Shown: in pieces, positions 1 to 11,923 of the stretch | Position numbering within the stretch: the stretch's first letter is position 1 | Layout of the letters: every line of letters begins with the position of its first letter | Assembly: GCA_009837085.1 (NCBI GenBank) | Contig: VXUF01000134.1 | Span: 1 to 64,000 of the forward strand | Source: Holophagales bacterium | Lineage (GTDB): Bacteria; Acidobacteriota; Thermoanaerobaculia; Multivoradales; Multivoraceae | DNA length: 64,000 nucleotides | Direction: 5' to 3' | Translations under genes and position numbers: made by a program | The notes under the pieces: generated by a model | Databases searched by the model: none | The model's input: the letters and a program-made list of their open reading frames with translations, nothing else | Told to the model about the DNA's origin: nothing

Positions 1-621
1 CTGTTCAGCCGGCTCGGGTTCGGCCGCGGGTCGGTCAAGCCGGTGCTGCGCGCGGTGCTGCCCCCCGAGCGACTGCGTCACCGCGACCAGGAGCCCGGCC
101 GCCTGCGCCGCGCGGTGAGCAAGGTGATGCCGCGCGACCAGGCGAAGCTGGTCGTCAAGGGCGAGGACGACATGCTCGCCTTCTTCGCCGGTTGCTGCAG
201 CCCGTTGCCGGGCGAGGACATCATCGGCTTCGTGACCCGCGGGCGCGGCGTGTCGGTCCACTCGGTCGACTGCCCCAACGTGCGCAACCTGCTGTACCAC
301 CCGGAACGCGAGATCCGGGTCGAGTGGGCGCGCCGCCACGACTCGATGTTCGCGGTCACCCTGGTCATCGAGACGCGGGATCGTCCCGGCGTCCTGGCCC
401 GGGTGACCGAGGCGATCGCCAAGCAGGGCAGCAACATCCGCCACATCGAGAGCCGCAGCCGCGGCGCCGGCGAGGCGGCCATCGACGTCGTCGTCGACGT
501 CCGCAACCGCAAGCACCTCAACCGCCTCCAGGAGTCCCTCGAGAACCTGTCCGCCGTGCGCGCCGTGAAACGCCGCCAGGGACCGTCGTCGTCGGCTTCT
601 TCGTCTTCGGCTACGGCGTAG
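1..621 (+). CDS. RelA/SpoT-family (p)ppGpp synthetase/hydrolase, C-terminal part (ACT domain); 5' end outside window
   Basis: Frame open from base 1; GCCSPLPGEDIIGFVTRGRGVSVHSVDCPN followed by a C-terminal ACT domain (DRPGVLARVTEAIAKQGSNIRHIESR). Confidence 0.9.
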   Translation: MFSRLGFGRGSVKPVLRAVLPPERLRHRDQEPGRLRRAVSKVMPRDQAKLVVKGEDDMLAFFAGCCSPLPGEDIIGFVTRGRGVSVHSVDCPNVRNLLYHPEREIRVEWARRHDSMFAVTLVIETRDRPGVLARVTEAIAKQGSNIRHIESRSRGAGEAAIDVVVDVRNRKHLNRLQESLENLSAVRAVKRRQGPSSSASSSSATA

Positions 622-631
622 GTGTCTGCCC

Positions 632-872
632 GCCCGGAGAGGTCCGGGGAGGGGTCCCCAGCGGCCGCGGCATCCGCGCGTCCGCAAGCGGACGCACGGA
701 CTGCGACGCATGTGGCGCGGGACGCGCCACATGGGTGCACGCTTGTTTGGTGGATGGGGAGTGGGCGTTCGCTTCGGTCGGCTGCCCTTCACATCGGCGG
801 TGGTGGGCGTAGCGTCGCCGGGAGTCGGTTGCCTCCAGCCCGCTGGGGACCCCTCCCCGGACCTCTCCGGGC
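632..872. repeat. Dispersed intergenic element, copy A: 241 bp with perfect 33-bp terminal inverted repeats
   Basis: 632-664 gcccggagaggtccggggaggggtccccagcgg is the exact reverse complement of 840-872. Core shared with copies at 6351-6524 and 53794-53959. Contains internal hairpins 678-695 and 709-733. Confidence 0.85.
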
Positions 873-905
873 TGGACGTCGGTGGCCGACGCTGAGACGG
901 TACAG

Positions 906-979
906 ACTGGGTGCGCCGGCGTCCCCGCCGGCTGCCGCCGGAGGCGGCCTGGAAACGTGCCGGCCGCAAGGCCGGCTCC
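906..979 (-). repeat. Modular GC-rich hairpin repeat (second family), copy 1
   Basis: Reverse complement ggagccggccttgcggccggcacgtttccaggccgcctccggcggcagccggcggggacgccggcgcacccagt closely matches 6221-6294. Confidence 0.85.
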
Positions 980-1060
980 ATGTTGGCGGCGGTAGACGCG
1001 AGACCACGGGCCTCCGTAGAGATCCTTGACGGTCGGAAACGAGCTCAAGGAGGGAAGAAG

Positions 1061-1732
1061 ATGATCGGAAGCCGTCGAATACACATTGTTCTGGTGGCGA
1101 TTGCGGGCGCGGTGCTGCTTGCCGTTGCCGCGGGGCCGGTGCTTGCCCAAAGCGTGGAAGCTGCGGCCGGGTCGGTGACGGTCCAGGTGACGCCCAGCAG
1201 CGTGCCGGAGAGCGGTGGACAGGTCGAGCTGTTCGCCCTCGTGCGCGACGATCGCGGGCGGCCGCTGGAGAACGCGAGGGTGAACTTCCTCACCCAGACC
1301 GGCTCGCTCGGCTCAGGCGGCCGCCTGGTCACGACCGGACCCGACGGTGGCGTCACCGATCGGCTCACCGTGACCGCCGCTGAACTTGCCGCGGTGGAGG
1401 AGAACAGGTTCTGGTTGACGGCGGCGGTCGGCTCCGGCGGCAGACAACTGGTGACGGAGAATGTCGCCGTCCGCATCCAGCACCAGCCGGACGCGGCCTT
1501 CAAGTACAGCCCCGGCGGTCTGCTGGTCGCCTTCAGGGATGTTTCCGCGGGTCAGGTGACAAGCAGACAGTGGGACTTCGGAGACGGTGCCACGAGCACG
1601 CGCCAGAGCCCGGCCCACACCTTCCCCGAGCCGGGCTACTACGCAGTCACGCTGCGGGCCGGCAACTCGGTGGGATCTGACGAAGTGACCAGACTCATCT
1701 GGGTCGGCGCCGGACGGGACCAGAGCGAGTAG
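1061..1732 (+). CDS. Secreted protein with bacterial Ig-like (Big) and PKD domains
   Basis: ATG at 1061 after aaggagggaag SD; signal peptide; SVTVQVTPSSVPESGGQVEL...; PKD signature WDFGDGATSTRQSPAHTF. Confidence 0.75.
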   Translation: MIGSRRIHIVLVAIAGAVLLAVAAGPVLAQSVEAAAGSVTVQVTPSSVPESGGQVELFALVRDDRGRPLENARVNFLTQTGSLGSGGRLVTTGPDGGVTDRLTVTAAELAAVEENRFWLTAAVGSGGRQLVTENVAVRIQHQPDAAFKYSPGGLLVAFRDVSAGQVTSRQWDFGDGATSTRQSPAHTFPEPGYYAVTLRAGNSVGSDEVTRLIWVGAGRDQSE

Positions 1733-1769
1733 ACGCTCTTCCGACAGCGTTCGTATACTGATTCGAGAG

Positions 1770-2702
1770 ATGGAAACACGGCGCCGATTCCTGCCAGCCG
1801 CCATGGCCGCCAGCCTGTTGCTGGCGGTCTTCGCGGCGTGCGACAAGACGAGTCCGGTTGCCCCGTCGGGGACGCTGATCACGATCAGTGCGAATCCGGA
1901 CCGCATCCCCTCGGACGGGAGCGCCGAGATCCGGGTCGTGGCGCTCAGGCCGAACGGAACGCCGGTCAGCCGCGGCACGTTGATCCGTCTCACGACGACG
2001 CTCGGCACGATTCCGCCCAGCGTCGGCGTCGACGACCGCGGAGAAGCGCTGGCCATGCTGGAGGCCGACGGCCAGTTCGGCGTCGCCACGGTGTCGGCCA
2101 GCACCGGCGGGTCCGAGACCGCGACGACCGACGTGCAGCTCGGTCTGTCGCCGGCTTCGGTGACCGTGCAGGTGACACCGAACAGCGTGCCCGAAACCGG
2201 CGGCGAGGCCGAACTGCTGGCGATCGTGCGTGACGACCGCGGCCAGCCGCTCGAGAAGGCGGAGGTCAACTTCCGGACGGAGATCGGCACGCTGGATTCG
2301 GGCGGGACCCTGATCCCGACTGCTGTGGACGGAACGGCGTCGGACCGGCTCGTCGTCACTACGGGCGATCTCGACACGGTGTCGGGGGACAGTTTCCAGG
2401 TCGGTGTGGACGTGGGCAGCGGCGGTGGCGGGCTCGTGACGACGAACGTAAGCGTCGCGATTCAGCGCTTGCCGCGGGCCGACTTCACCTTCAACACGCG
2501 CAACCTGCTGGTCGCCTTCGAGGACACGACGGACGGCCGCACGACGAGCTGGCTGTGGACCTTCGGCGACGGCAACACAAGCACGCGCCAGAACCCGACA
2601 CACACGTATGACGAGCCGGGCACCTACGCGGTCACCTTCCGGGCCACCAACTCGCTTGGTTCCGACGAGGTGACGAAGTTCGTCCAGGTCACGGGCCAGT
2701 AG
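1770..2702 (+). CDS. Lipoprotein-like protein with Ig-like (Big) and PKD domains; tandem paralogue of the upstream gene
   Basis: METRRRFLPAAMAASLLLAVFAACDK signal/lipobox; WTFGDGNTSTRQNPTHTYDEPGTYAVTF PKD domain. Confidence 0.75.
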   Translation: METRRRFLPAAMAASLLLAVFAACDKTSPVAPSGTLITISANPDRIPSDGSAEIRVVALRPNGTPVSRGTLIRLTTTLGTIPPSVGVDDRGEALAMLEADGQFGVATVSASTGGSETATTDVQLGLSPASVTVQVTPNSVPETGGEAELLAIVRDDRGQPLEKAEVNFRTEIGTLDSGGTLIPTAVDGTASDRLVVTTGDLDTVSGDSFQVGVDVGSGGGGLVTTNVSVAIQRLPRADFTFNTRNLLVAFEDTTDGRTTSWLWTFGDGNTSTRQNPTHTYDEPGTYAVTFRATNSLGSDEVTKFVQVTGQ

Positions 2703-2713
2703 GCCGCCGGGAC

Positions 2714-2935
2714 GTGGCCGCCGGGGAGCGCCCGACCTCGCCGAAGCCGACGGTGACGATCGGCGAGTTGTACCTGGCTCAGGGCCACCGCAGGGAGGCG
2801 ATCGCGATCTTCCAGCGCGTGCTTTCGGCCGACCCGGCCAGCCGGCGGGCTCGCGAGGCACTCGAGCGTCTGGGAGTGGTTCCGCCGCGGGCTACAATCC
2901 GCGCCCGGGAGGTGCCGGACCGTGCTGAGCAATGA
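2714..2935 (+). CDS. Small TPR-repeat protein
   Basis: GTG start; TIGELYLAQGHRREAIAIFQRVLSADPASRRAREALERLG resembles a TPR unit; overlaps accB start by 14 bp. Confidence 0.55.
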   Translation: MAAGERPTSPKPTVTIGELYLAQGHRREAIAIFQRVLSADPASRRAREALERLGVVPPRATIRAREVPDRAEQ

Positions 2936-3403
2936 GGAAATCCAGGCTCTGATTCGCTTCGTGGCCGAGGAGCGCCGGGGCGGCTCGGATCTCTCGGTCG
3001 AGTACCAGGTCGATGGCCTCTATCTCCGTGTGGGGGGCGATCGGGGCGGCGCCGCGGCGCCGCCGCGGCCCGCGCCCGCAGCGGCGGTGGCAACGCAGGT
3101 GGCAACACAGGCGACGGCGTCGTCACCGGCCCTGGAAGATGTATCGACAGCCGAGGAGCCGGCGTTCGACGGCCACGTGCTGACGTCGCCGATCGTGGGG
3201 ACGTTCTACGCGGCGCCGAGCCCGGACTCCCCGCCCTACGTCGAGGTCGGCGGCCGGGTCGAGCAGGGCCAGGTCGTGTGCATCGTCGAGGCCATGAAGC
3301 TGATGAACGAGATCGAGGCCGACGTCTCGGGCACGGTCTCTTCCGTGGTGCCGGAGAACGGCGACCCGGTCGAGTTCGGCGCGCCCCTGTTCGTGATTCA
3401 GAC

Positions 3404-3407
<4 letters not shown>
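2922..3407 (+). CDS. accB: Acetyl-CoA carboxylase biotin carboxyl carrier protein
   Basis: Biotinylation motif VEAMKLMNEIEAD; upstream of accC. Confidence 0.93.
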
Positions 3408-4779
<1,372 letters not shown>

Positions 4780-4783
<4 letters not shown>

Positions 4784-5478
4784 ACGCTCGCCGACCGGTG
4801 TTGCGTGCTCCGGCGAACCGCCTCTACGCGATCGTCGACACGGGCTTCTTCGGCTCCGAACCGGCGGCCGTGACCGGTGCGGTCCGCACCCTCCTCGACT
4901 GCGGCGTCCGCTGGATCCAGCTTCGGGCCAAGGGGGTGCCGGACCTCGCTGCGTGGCGGCTGGCCGAGGCGGTGGGACCGATGTTCGAGGAGGCGTCGGG
5001 CGCGGACAGCGAAGAGGACGCGCCGTTGCTGTGGATCAACGACAACGCCGCGATCGCGGCGGCACTCCTGGCGAGCGGCCCGCGCGCCGGTCTCCGCGTT
5101 GGTCTCCATCTCGGCCAGGACGACCTGCCGCCCGCCGCGGCGCGGCGGGCGGTTCCTCCTGCATGTCCGATCGGCCGCTCGACCCACGGCCGCGAACAGG
5201 CAGAGGAGGCCGAGAGTGACCCGGCGGTCGACGCGCTGGCGATCGGACCGGTGTTCGGGACGACGACGAAGGAACGTCCCGATCCGGTGGTCGGGCTCGT
5301 CGGCGTCGCCGAAGCCAGGGAGGTCACTTCGAAACCCTTGATCGGGATCGGCGGCATCGATGCGGAAGGCGCCCCGCGGGTGGTCGAGGCCGGGGCCGAC
5401 GCGGTGGCGGTCGTCTCGGCCCTCGATCCGGCGGGCCTCGCCGCCTCTTGCCGGCTGCTGCTGCGGGCCCTCGCCTGA
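4780..5478 (+). CDS. thiE: Thiamine-phosphate synthase
   Basis: RWIQLRAKG, IGRSTHG, ALAIGPVFGTTTK, IGIGGIDAEGAPRVVEAGADAVAVVSAL; ATG at 4780 overlapping accC stop. Confidence 0.85.
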
Positions 5479-5530
5479 GGGTCGAGTCCATACGGGCACT
5501 GAAACAGCGGGTCACGTATAGTCCTGCCCG

Positions 5531-5647
5531 ATGTCCCCGCTCGCCATCCTCGTCCTGGTTCTGATCGGCGGCTTTGTGTGGGGCGGCTTCACGTTCTTCC
5601 TCGTGCGGGCGTTGAAGAGCGAGCGGGCGCAGAAGCACGGCGACTGA
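5531..5647 (+). CDS. Small (38 aa) single-TM membrane protein, MetS-like
   Basis: MSPLAILVLVLIGGFVWGGFTFFLVRALKSERAQKHGD; below the ORF-track length cutoff; TATAGT -10-like hexamer at 5517-5522. Confidence 0.5.
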   Translation: MSPLAILVLVLIGGFVWGGFTFFLVRALKSERAQKHGD

Positions 5648-5663
5648 CCGTTTCGGCTTTGCC

Positions 5664-6179
5664 ATGCGCGTCTTCCTCGTCGGCTTCATGGCGGCCGGCA
5701 AGAGCCGGATCGGCCGGCGGCTGGCCCGGTCACTGGGCTGGACCTTCCTGGATCTCGACACGGAGATCGCCGAACACGAGGGACAGCCGGTGGCCGACCT
5801 GATCGTCGAACGCGGCGAGAGCTACTTCCGGGAACGCGAAACGGCGGCCCTCGAGCGCTGCGCCGCGATCGACCAGGCAGTGATCGCAACCGGCGGCGGC
5901 GTGTTCGCCCTGGAGCGGAATCGCCGGCTGATCGCGGAACTGGGCACCAGCGTCTGGCTCGACCCGCCGTGGGAAGCTCTTTGCCGCCGCGCCCAGCAGT
6001 CCCACAAGCGCCGGCCCCTGTTCGAGTCTCCGGACCAGGCGCGGGCACTGTACGAGAGCCGCCTGGAGTCGTACCGCCAGGCGGAGCTGAGAATCAGGAC
6101 CCGGGGAACGGAGCGGAAGCGGGACGTGGCGGCGGAGATTGTCCGGCGGCTCGGGTTGGTCGAGGAAACTCCCAGCTAG
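5664..6179 (+). CDS. aroK: Shikimate kinase
   Basis: MRVFLVGFMAAGKSRIGRRLARSLGWTFLDLDTEIAEHEG, ERETAALE, ATGGGVFALERN. Confidence 0.92.
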   Translation: MRVFLVGFMAAGKSRIGRRLARSLGWTFLDLDTEIAEHEGQPVADLIVERGESYFRERETAALERCAAIDQAVIATGGGVFALERNRRLIAELGTSVWLDPPWEALCRRAQQSHKRRPLFESPDQARALYESRLESYRQAELRIRTRGTERKRDVAAEIVRRLGLVEETPS

Positions 6180-6220
6180 CGGAACACACTGGCTCCGCCG
6201 GCATCAAGCCTGCGCGATAA

Positions 6221-6294
6221 GGAGCCGGCCTTCGGCCGGCGCGTGTTTCCGGCCGCCTTCGGCGGCAGCCGGCGAGGACGCCGGCGCACCCAGT
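6221..6294 (+). repeat. Modular GC-rich hairpin repeat (second family), copy 2
   Basis: ggagccggccttcggccggcgcgtgtttccggccgccttcggcggcagccggcgaggacgccggcgcacccagt; homologous to 906-979 (reverse complement). Confidence 0.85.
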
Positions 6295-6350
6295 ATGCGA
6301 CACAGCGCGACGACGTCCTTCCAGTGTGCGGCTCCGTGCGACAACGTCCA

Positions 6351-6524
6351 GCCCGGAGGGGGCGAGGGGAGGGGCCCAGGTGGCTGTCGGCAAGCGACTC
6401 CCGAGGTCGCTGCCTCAACTCACCCCGCAACGCAGCGCAGCCGACCGCAGCGAGCCCGTACTTCCCAACCACCAAGCGAGGGCGAGCGTCATCCTGGGAC
6501 CCCCTCCCCTCGCCCCCTCCGGGC
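6351..6524. repeat. Dispersed intergenic element, copy B: 174 bp with ~30-bp terminal inverted repeats
   Basis: 6351-6380 is complementary to 6493-6524 apart from a 2-nt indel; core gcagccgaccgcagcgagc...ccaccaagcgagggcgagcgtc matches copies A and C. Confidence 0.85.
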
Positions 6525-6555
6525 GGGTATTCAGTCGCCGCCGTCGCGCTGCCGG

Positions 6556-7494
6556 TCAGAGCGGGTTGTTGACGATCTCGTCGAAGGTCCTGCCTTCGCG
6601 GGCCATGGCGGTGACCTGTTCCAGGCGGGGACTGGAGCGGGCGGCGTTGGCGCTCTCCCAGGTCGCGATGGCGCCGTCGCGGTCGCCGAGTTGCAACAGG
6701 AGCAGACCCCGCATCAGGGCCGCCTGCTCGTGGCCGGGATCGCTTCGGAGCGACCGGTCCAGGGAGTCGAGGGCGACCTGGGTCTGGCCCATCTGGAGGC
6801 GCACGATGCCTGAGACGAAGTGCGCGTCGGGGTCCTCGGGGGCGACCTGCAGCGCGAGCTGGGCGGTCTGGAAGGCATCGAAGGCTCGGCCGTTGGCGAG
6901 CAGGAGCTGCATCAGGGCGCGCATCGCTTCGAGGTCCGAGGGATCGGCATCGATCTGCCGCCGCAGCTCCTCGGCTCGCCCCGCCAGCTCGGGCGGGAGC
7001 GGCGTCTGGCCGCGAAAGTCCGTTTCGCCGCCGCCCTGCGCCATCGCCTGTTCGGCCTGCGGATCGGGCTGGGCGTCGGACTGCGCCCAGATGACCAGTG
7101 CGGCGACGAGTCCGACCACGCCGCCGCCGAGCAGGACGCCGGATAGCAGGGGGTGCGCCTGGACGAAGGCGCGGCCTGCCGGCGCTGCTTCCTGCGGTTT
7201 GGCGCCCCCTTCCGGAGCGATGTCGTCCGGGGCGATGCCGGCGATCGCCTCCTCGACTTCGTCGAGTTCCTTCAGCACACGCGCCGTCGAAACCTGGAGT
7301 CGCCGCCGGTCGGCAGCCTCGAGGCCTTCCTGCTTCAGCCGGGCGAGCAGGTCCTCGCGCCGGTTCAGGAGGTCGGCGCGCTGCAGTTCGAGCGCGGCCG
7401 CGCGCGCCGCCGCCTCCCGGGGCAGGAAGGCAAACCCGACTCCCAGGCCGGCGAGGACGGCGGCGACGAGGGCGATCGTCGCGACGAGAGTCAG
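6556..7494 (-). CDS. ccmI: Cytochrome c-type biogenesis protein CcmI (TPR)
   Basis: N-terminal TM segment, TPR-rich C-terminus, directly downstream of ccmH; start uncertain, possibly CTG at 7494 overlapping the ccmH stop. Confidence 0.75.
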   Translation of the reverse strand: MTLVATIALVAAVLAGLGVGFAFLPREAAARAAALELQRADLLNRREDLLARLKQEGLEAADRRRLQVSTARVLKELDEVEEAIAGIAPDDIAPEGGAKPQEAAPAGRAFVQAHPLLSGVLLGGGVVGLVAALVIWAQSDAQPDPQAEQAMAQGGGETDFRGQTPLPPELAGRAEELRRQIDADPSDLEAMRALMQLLLANGRAFDAFQTAQLALQVAPEDPDAHFVSGIVRLQMGQTQVALDSLDRSLRSDPGHEQAALMRGLLLLQLGDRDGAIATWESANAARSSPRLEQVTAMAREGRTFDEIVNNPL

Positions 7495-8039
7495 GTCGCG
7501 GTCTCCTGCTCCACCTGCCGCAGGTAGGCGTCCAGCCCCTCGTCGGCGCTTCGCCGGCGTTGCCGCACGCGAAGGGCGACTAGCAGGCCACCGAGCAGGA
7601 CGATCCCGGCCGGGGCCGCCCAGACGACCAGGTTGAGCCCGCGCGCCCGCGGCTCGAGCAGCACGAACTCGCCGTAGCGCTGCTCGAAGTAGCCGACGAC
7701 CTGCTCGCGGGTGTAGCCCTGGGACAGCAGGGACCGCGCCTCCGCCCGCATCGCCTGGGCCGACGCCGCGCCGGAGTCGGCGATCGACAGGGCCTGGCAC
7801 TTGGGGCAGCGGATGTCGGCCGCGACCTCGGCTACCGCGCGGTCGAGCTCCTCGCCGGAGAGGGGACGGCCGAGCGGGTCGCCCAGTTCGTGGGAGGTCT
7901 CGACTCCCAGGCCGGGCCGGACCTCGCCTTCGGCCGGGGGCAGGGCGACTCGCGGCGGCGGGTCGGGTTCCTGGGCCGATGCCGGCACCGCGAAGGCCAG
8001 GGCGGCCAGCAGCCCCAGGAGGGCGGTCGCGCGTCGCAT
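7491..8039 (-). CDS. ccmH: Cytochrome c-type biogenesis protein CcmH
   Basis: Signal peptide; IRCPKCQALSIADSGAASAQAMRAEARSLLSQGYTREQVVGYFEQRYGEFVLLEP. Confidence 0.93.
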   Translation of the reverse strand: MRRATALLGLLAALAFAVPASAQEPDPPPRVALPPAEGEVRPGLGVETSHELGDPLGRPLSGEELDRAVAEVAADIRCPKCQALSIADSGAASAQAMRAEARSLLSQGYTREQVVGYFEQRYGEFVLLEPRARGLNLVVWAAPAGIVLLGGLLVALRVRQRRRSADEGLDAYLRQVEQETAT

Positions 8040-8040
8040 G

Positions 8041-8573
8041 TCAGCCGGTGGCCGCGGCGGGCTGCGCGAGCATGCGGTTGGCGACGTCCAGGAGCTGGTC
8101 CGGCGACAGCAAGCCGATCGCCTTGTCGACGATCACGCCGTCGCGGTCGATGAAGAAGGTCTCCGGCGGTCCGTAGACCCCATAGGCGATGGCGACCCGG
8201 CCGCCCTCGTCGACCAGCGACGGGCCCCAGCTTCCATAGTCGCTGTTGAACTCCGCGATCGTCTCCGGGTCGTCCTGGAAGATCACGCCGAGGAACTGGA
8301 TCTCGCCCTGCCAGCGCCGTGAGCCCTCCATGAACAGCGGGTGCTCGTACAGGCAGGGCACGCAGTAGGTGGCCCAGAAGTTGATGACCACCGGCTTGCC
8401 GCGCAACTCCGCCAGGTCGACGACGTTGCCGTCGAGGTCGGCGAGCCGGAAGTTGGGCGCCGGCTTGCCGACGAGCGGCGACTCGACGATCTGCGGGTCG
8501 TGCCGGAAGGCGAACCCGAGCACGAGCAGGAGCGGCAGCGAAGTGCCGACACCCACGAGCAGGACCCTGCGGT

Positions 8574-8577
<4 letters not shown>
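8041..8577 (-). CDS. ccmG: Thiol:disulfide interchange protein CcmG/DsbE
   Basis: VINFWATYCVPCLYEHPLF thioredoxin active site; YGVYGPPETFFIDRDG. Confidence 0.92.
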
Positions 8578-10570
<1,993 letters not shown>

Positions 10571-10574
<4 letters not shown>

Positions 10575-11062
10575 GTGTCGAACTGCATGGACTCGATCAA
10601 CTCCTCCATGCTGCGCTGGTCGTTGACGTCGGGCGCCTGGTACTCGTTGTCGTGTTTCACCATCAGGCGCGCGGTGTCGAACCGGCCGTCCTCGCGCATC
10701 GTCCCTTCGAGGACGACGCCGATGCCCTCCCGGAACATGGCCGGGGGAACGGCGGTCGTGCGCACGTCAACCTGCGACTGCCCGTCAGAGACCCTGAACT
10801 CGAGGGTCAGGCCGTCGGCGCTGCGGTTCACGGAGCCCTTCTCGACGAGCCCGCCGAGGCGGATGCTGGCGCCGACCGCTTCCGGGCCGGCCTCGTGGAG
10901 TTCCGACGGACTCCAGTAGTAGACGAGGTTCTCGCCGACGTCGCCGAAGGCCAGCACCGAGAGTGCCACGGCCACGGCGCCGCCCGCGGCCAGCAGGAGA
11001 AGCCGCCGGGTCCTGGGAGCGGGTCCGGCGTCAGGCGTTGGTGTCGTGGGTTCCGTGCTCAT
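10571..11062 (-). CDS. ccmE: Cytochrome c maturation heme chaperone CcmE
   Basis: N-terminal TM; IRLGGLVEKGSV; heme-attachment region LMVKHDNEYQAPD (HxxxY). Confidence 0.9.
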
Positions 11063-11204
11063 TGCTGTGGTCCTGTGGAGAAGCACTCGCCTCGACCCGC
11101 CGCCGGCGGACGAAGAGGCTGTAGACGTAGAAGGCGAGAGCCACGCCCGCCGATGCATAGGCGGCGATGACCCATCCCCAACCGCCGACTATAACGCCGT
11201 CCAC
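11031..11204 (-). CDS. ccmD: CcmD-like small heme exporter protein
   Basis: GTG start; 57 aa VDGVIVGGWGWVIAAYASAGVALAFYVYSLFVRRRRVE; position between ccmB and ccmE. Confidence 0.7.
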   Translation of the reverse strand: MDGVIVGGWGWVIAAYASAGVALAFYVYSLFVRRRRVEASASPQDHSNEHGTHDTNA

Positions 11205-11242
11205 GTTTCGTTTGCTCCCTCTCGGGCCCTTGTGCGAAGGCC

Positions 11243-11923
11243 CTATTCCTCCATCGCGACCCTTGCCAGTACGCCTCCGAGCGCCCAGTAGATTACATCG
11301 AAGGCGGCCAGCAACAGGAGCCAGCTCGGGGCCTGATTCATCGGATCTCCGTGGAGCAGCAGCTCCGCGCTCCTGACCGACGCGATCAGCACCGGAATGA
11401 CCAGGGGGAACAGAAGCAGGGGCAGCAGGACGTCCTGGCTCGCGGCCCGGCTGGTCATCGCGGCGTACAGGGTGCCGGGGGCGGCGAGGGCCGCGGCGGC
11501 CAGCAGCCAGACGGCGATCACGCCGAGGAAGCCGGCCGGACCGGTTTCGACGCTGTAGAGGATGATCGCCGAGGGCACGAGCACCGGCGCCAGCATCGCG
11601 AGGAAGACGAAGTTGCCCAGCGCCTTCGCGTAGAACAGGACCGCCGGCTCGACCGGCAGCAGCAGCAGGCCCTCGAGAGAGCGGTTCTCGCGCTCCACGC
11701 GGAAGGACTCGGACAGGCCCAGGGTGGAACTGAGCAGCAGTGCCAGGGTGAGAAAGCCGGGCGCCATCGTCGCCGCCATGTCGCCGTCGGCGTCGATCGC
11801 GAAGGAGAACAGGACCAGGGTGATGCCGCCGAACAGGACGATGGACAGGAAACGGACCCGTCCGCGCCACTCGACCCGCAGGTCCTTCAGCAGCAGCACG
11901 AGCACCGGACGGACCAGCTTCAC
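11243..11923 (-). CDS. ccmB: Heme exporter protein CcmB
   Basis: GTG start; VLLLKDLRVEWRGR, ERENRSLEGLLLLPVEPAVLFYAKALGN; multi-TM. Confidence 0.9.
   Translation of the reverse strand: MKLVRPVLVLLLKDLRVEWRGRVRFLSIVLFGGITLVLFSFAIDADGDMAATMAPGFLTLALLLSSTLGLSESFRVERENRSLEGLLLLPVEPAVLFYAKALGNFVFLAMLAPVLVPSAIILYSVETGPAGFLGVIAVWLLAAAALAAPGTLYAAMTSRAASQDVLLPLLLFPLVIPVLIASVRSAELLLHGDPMNQAPSWLLLLAAFDVIYWALGGVLARVAMEE

Noticed and set aside
622-1150. Small ORFs 622-1029, 710-895, 611-1150
   Set aside because: They lie across the inverted-repeat and hairpin-repeat elements and show no protein-like features.
6139-7636. ORFs 6139-6813 and 6326-7636
   Set aside because: They cover intergenic repeats and the antisense of ccmI/ccmH; no domain signal.
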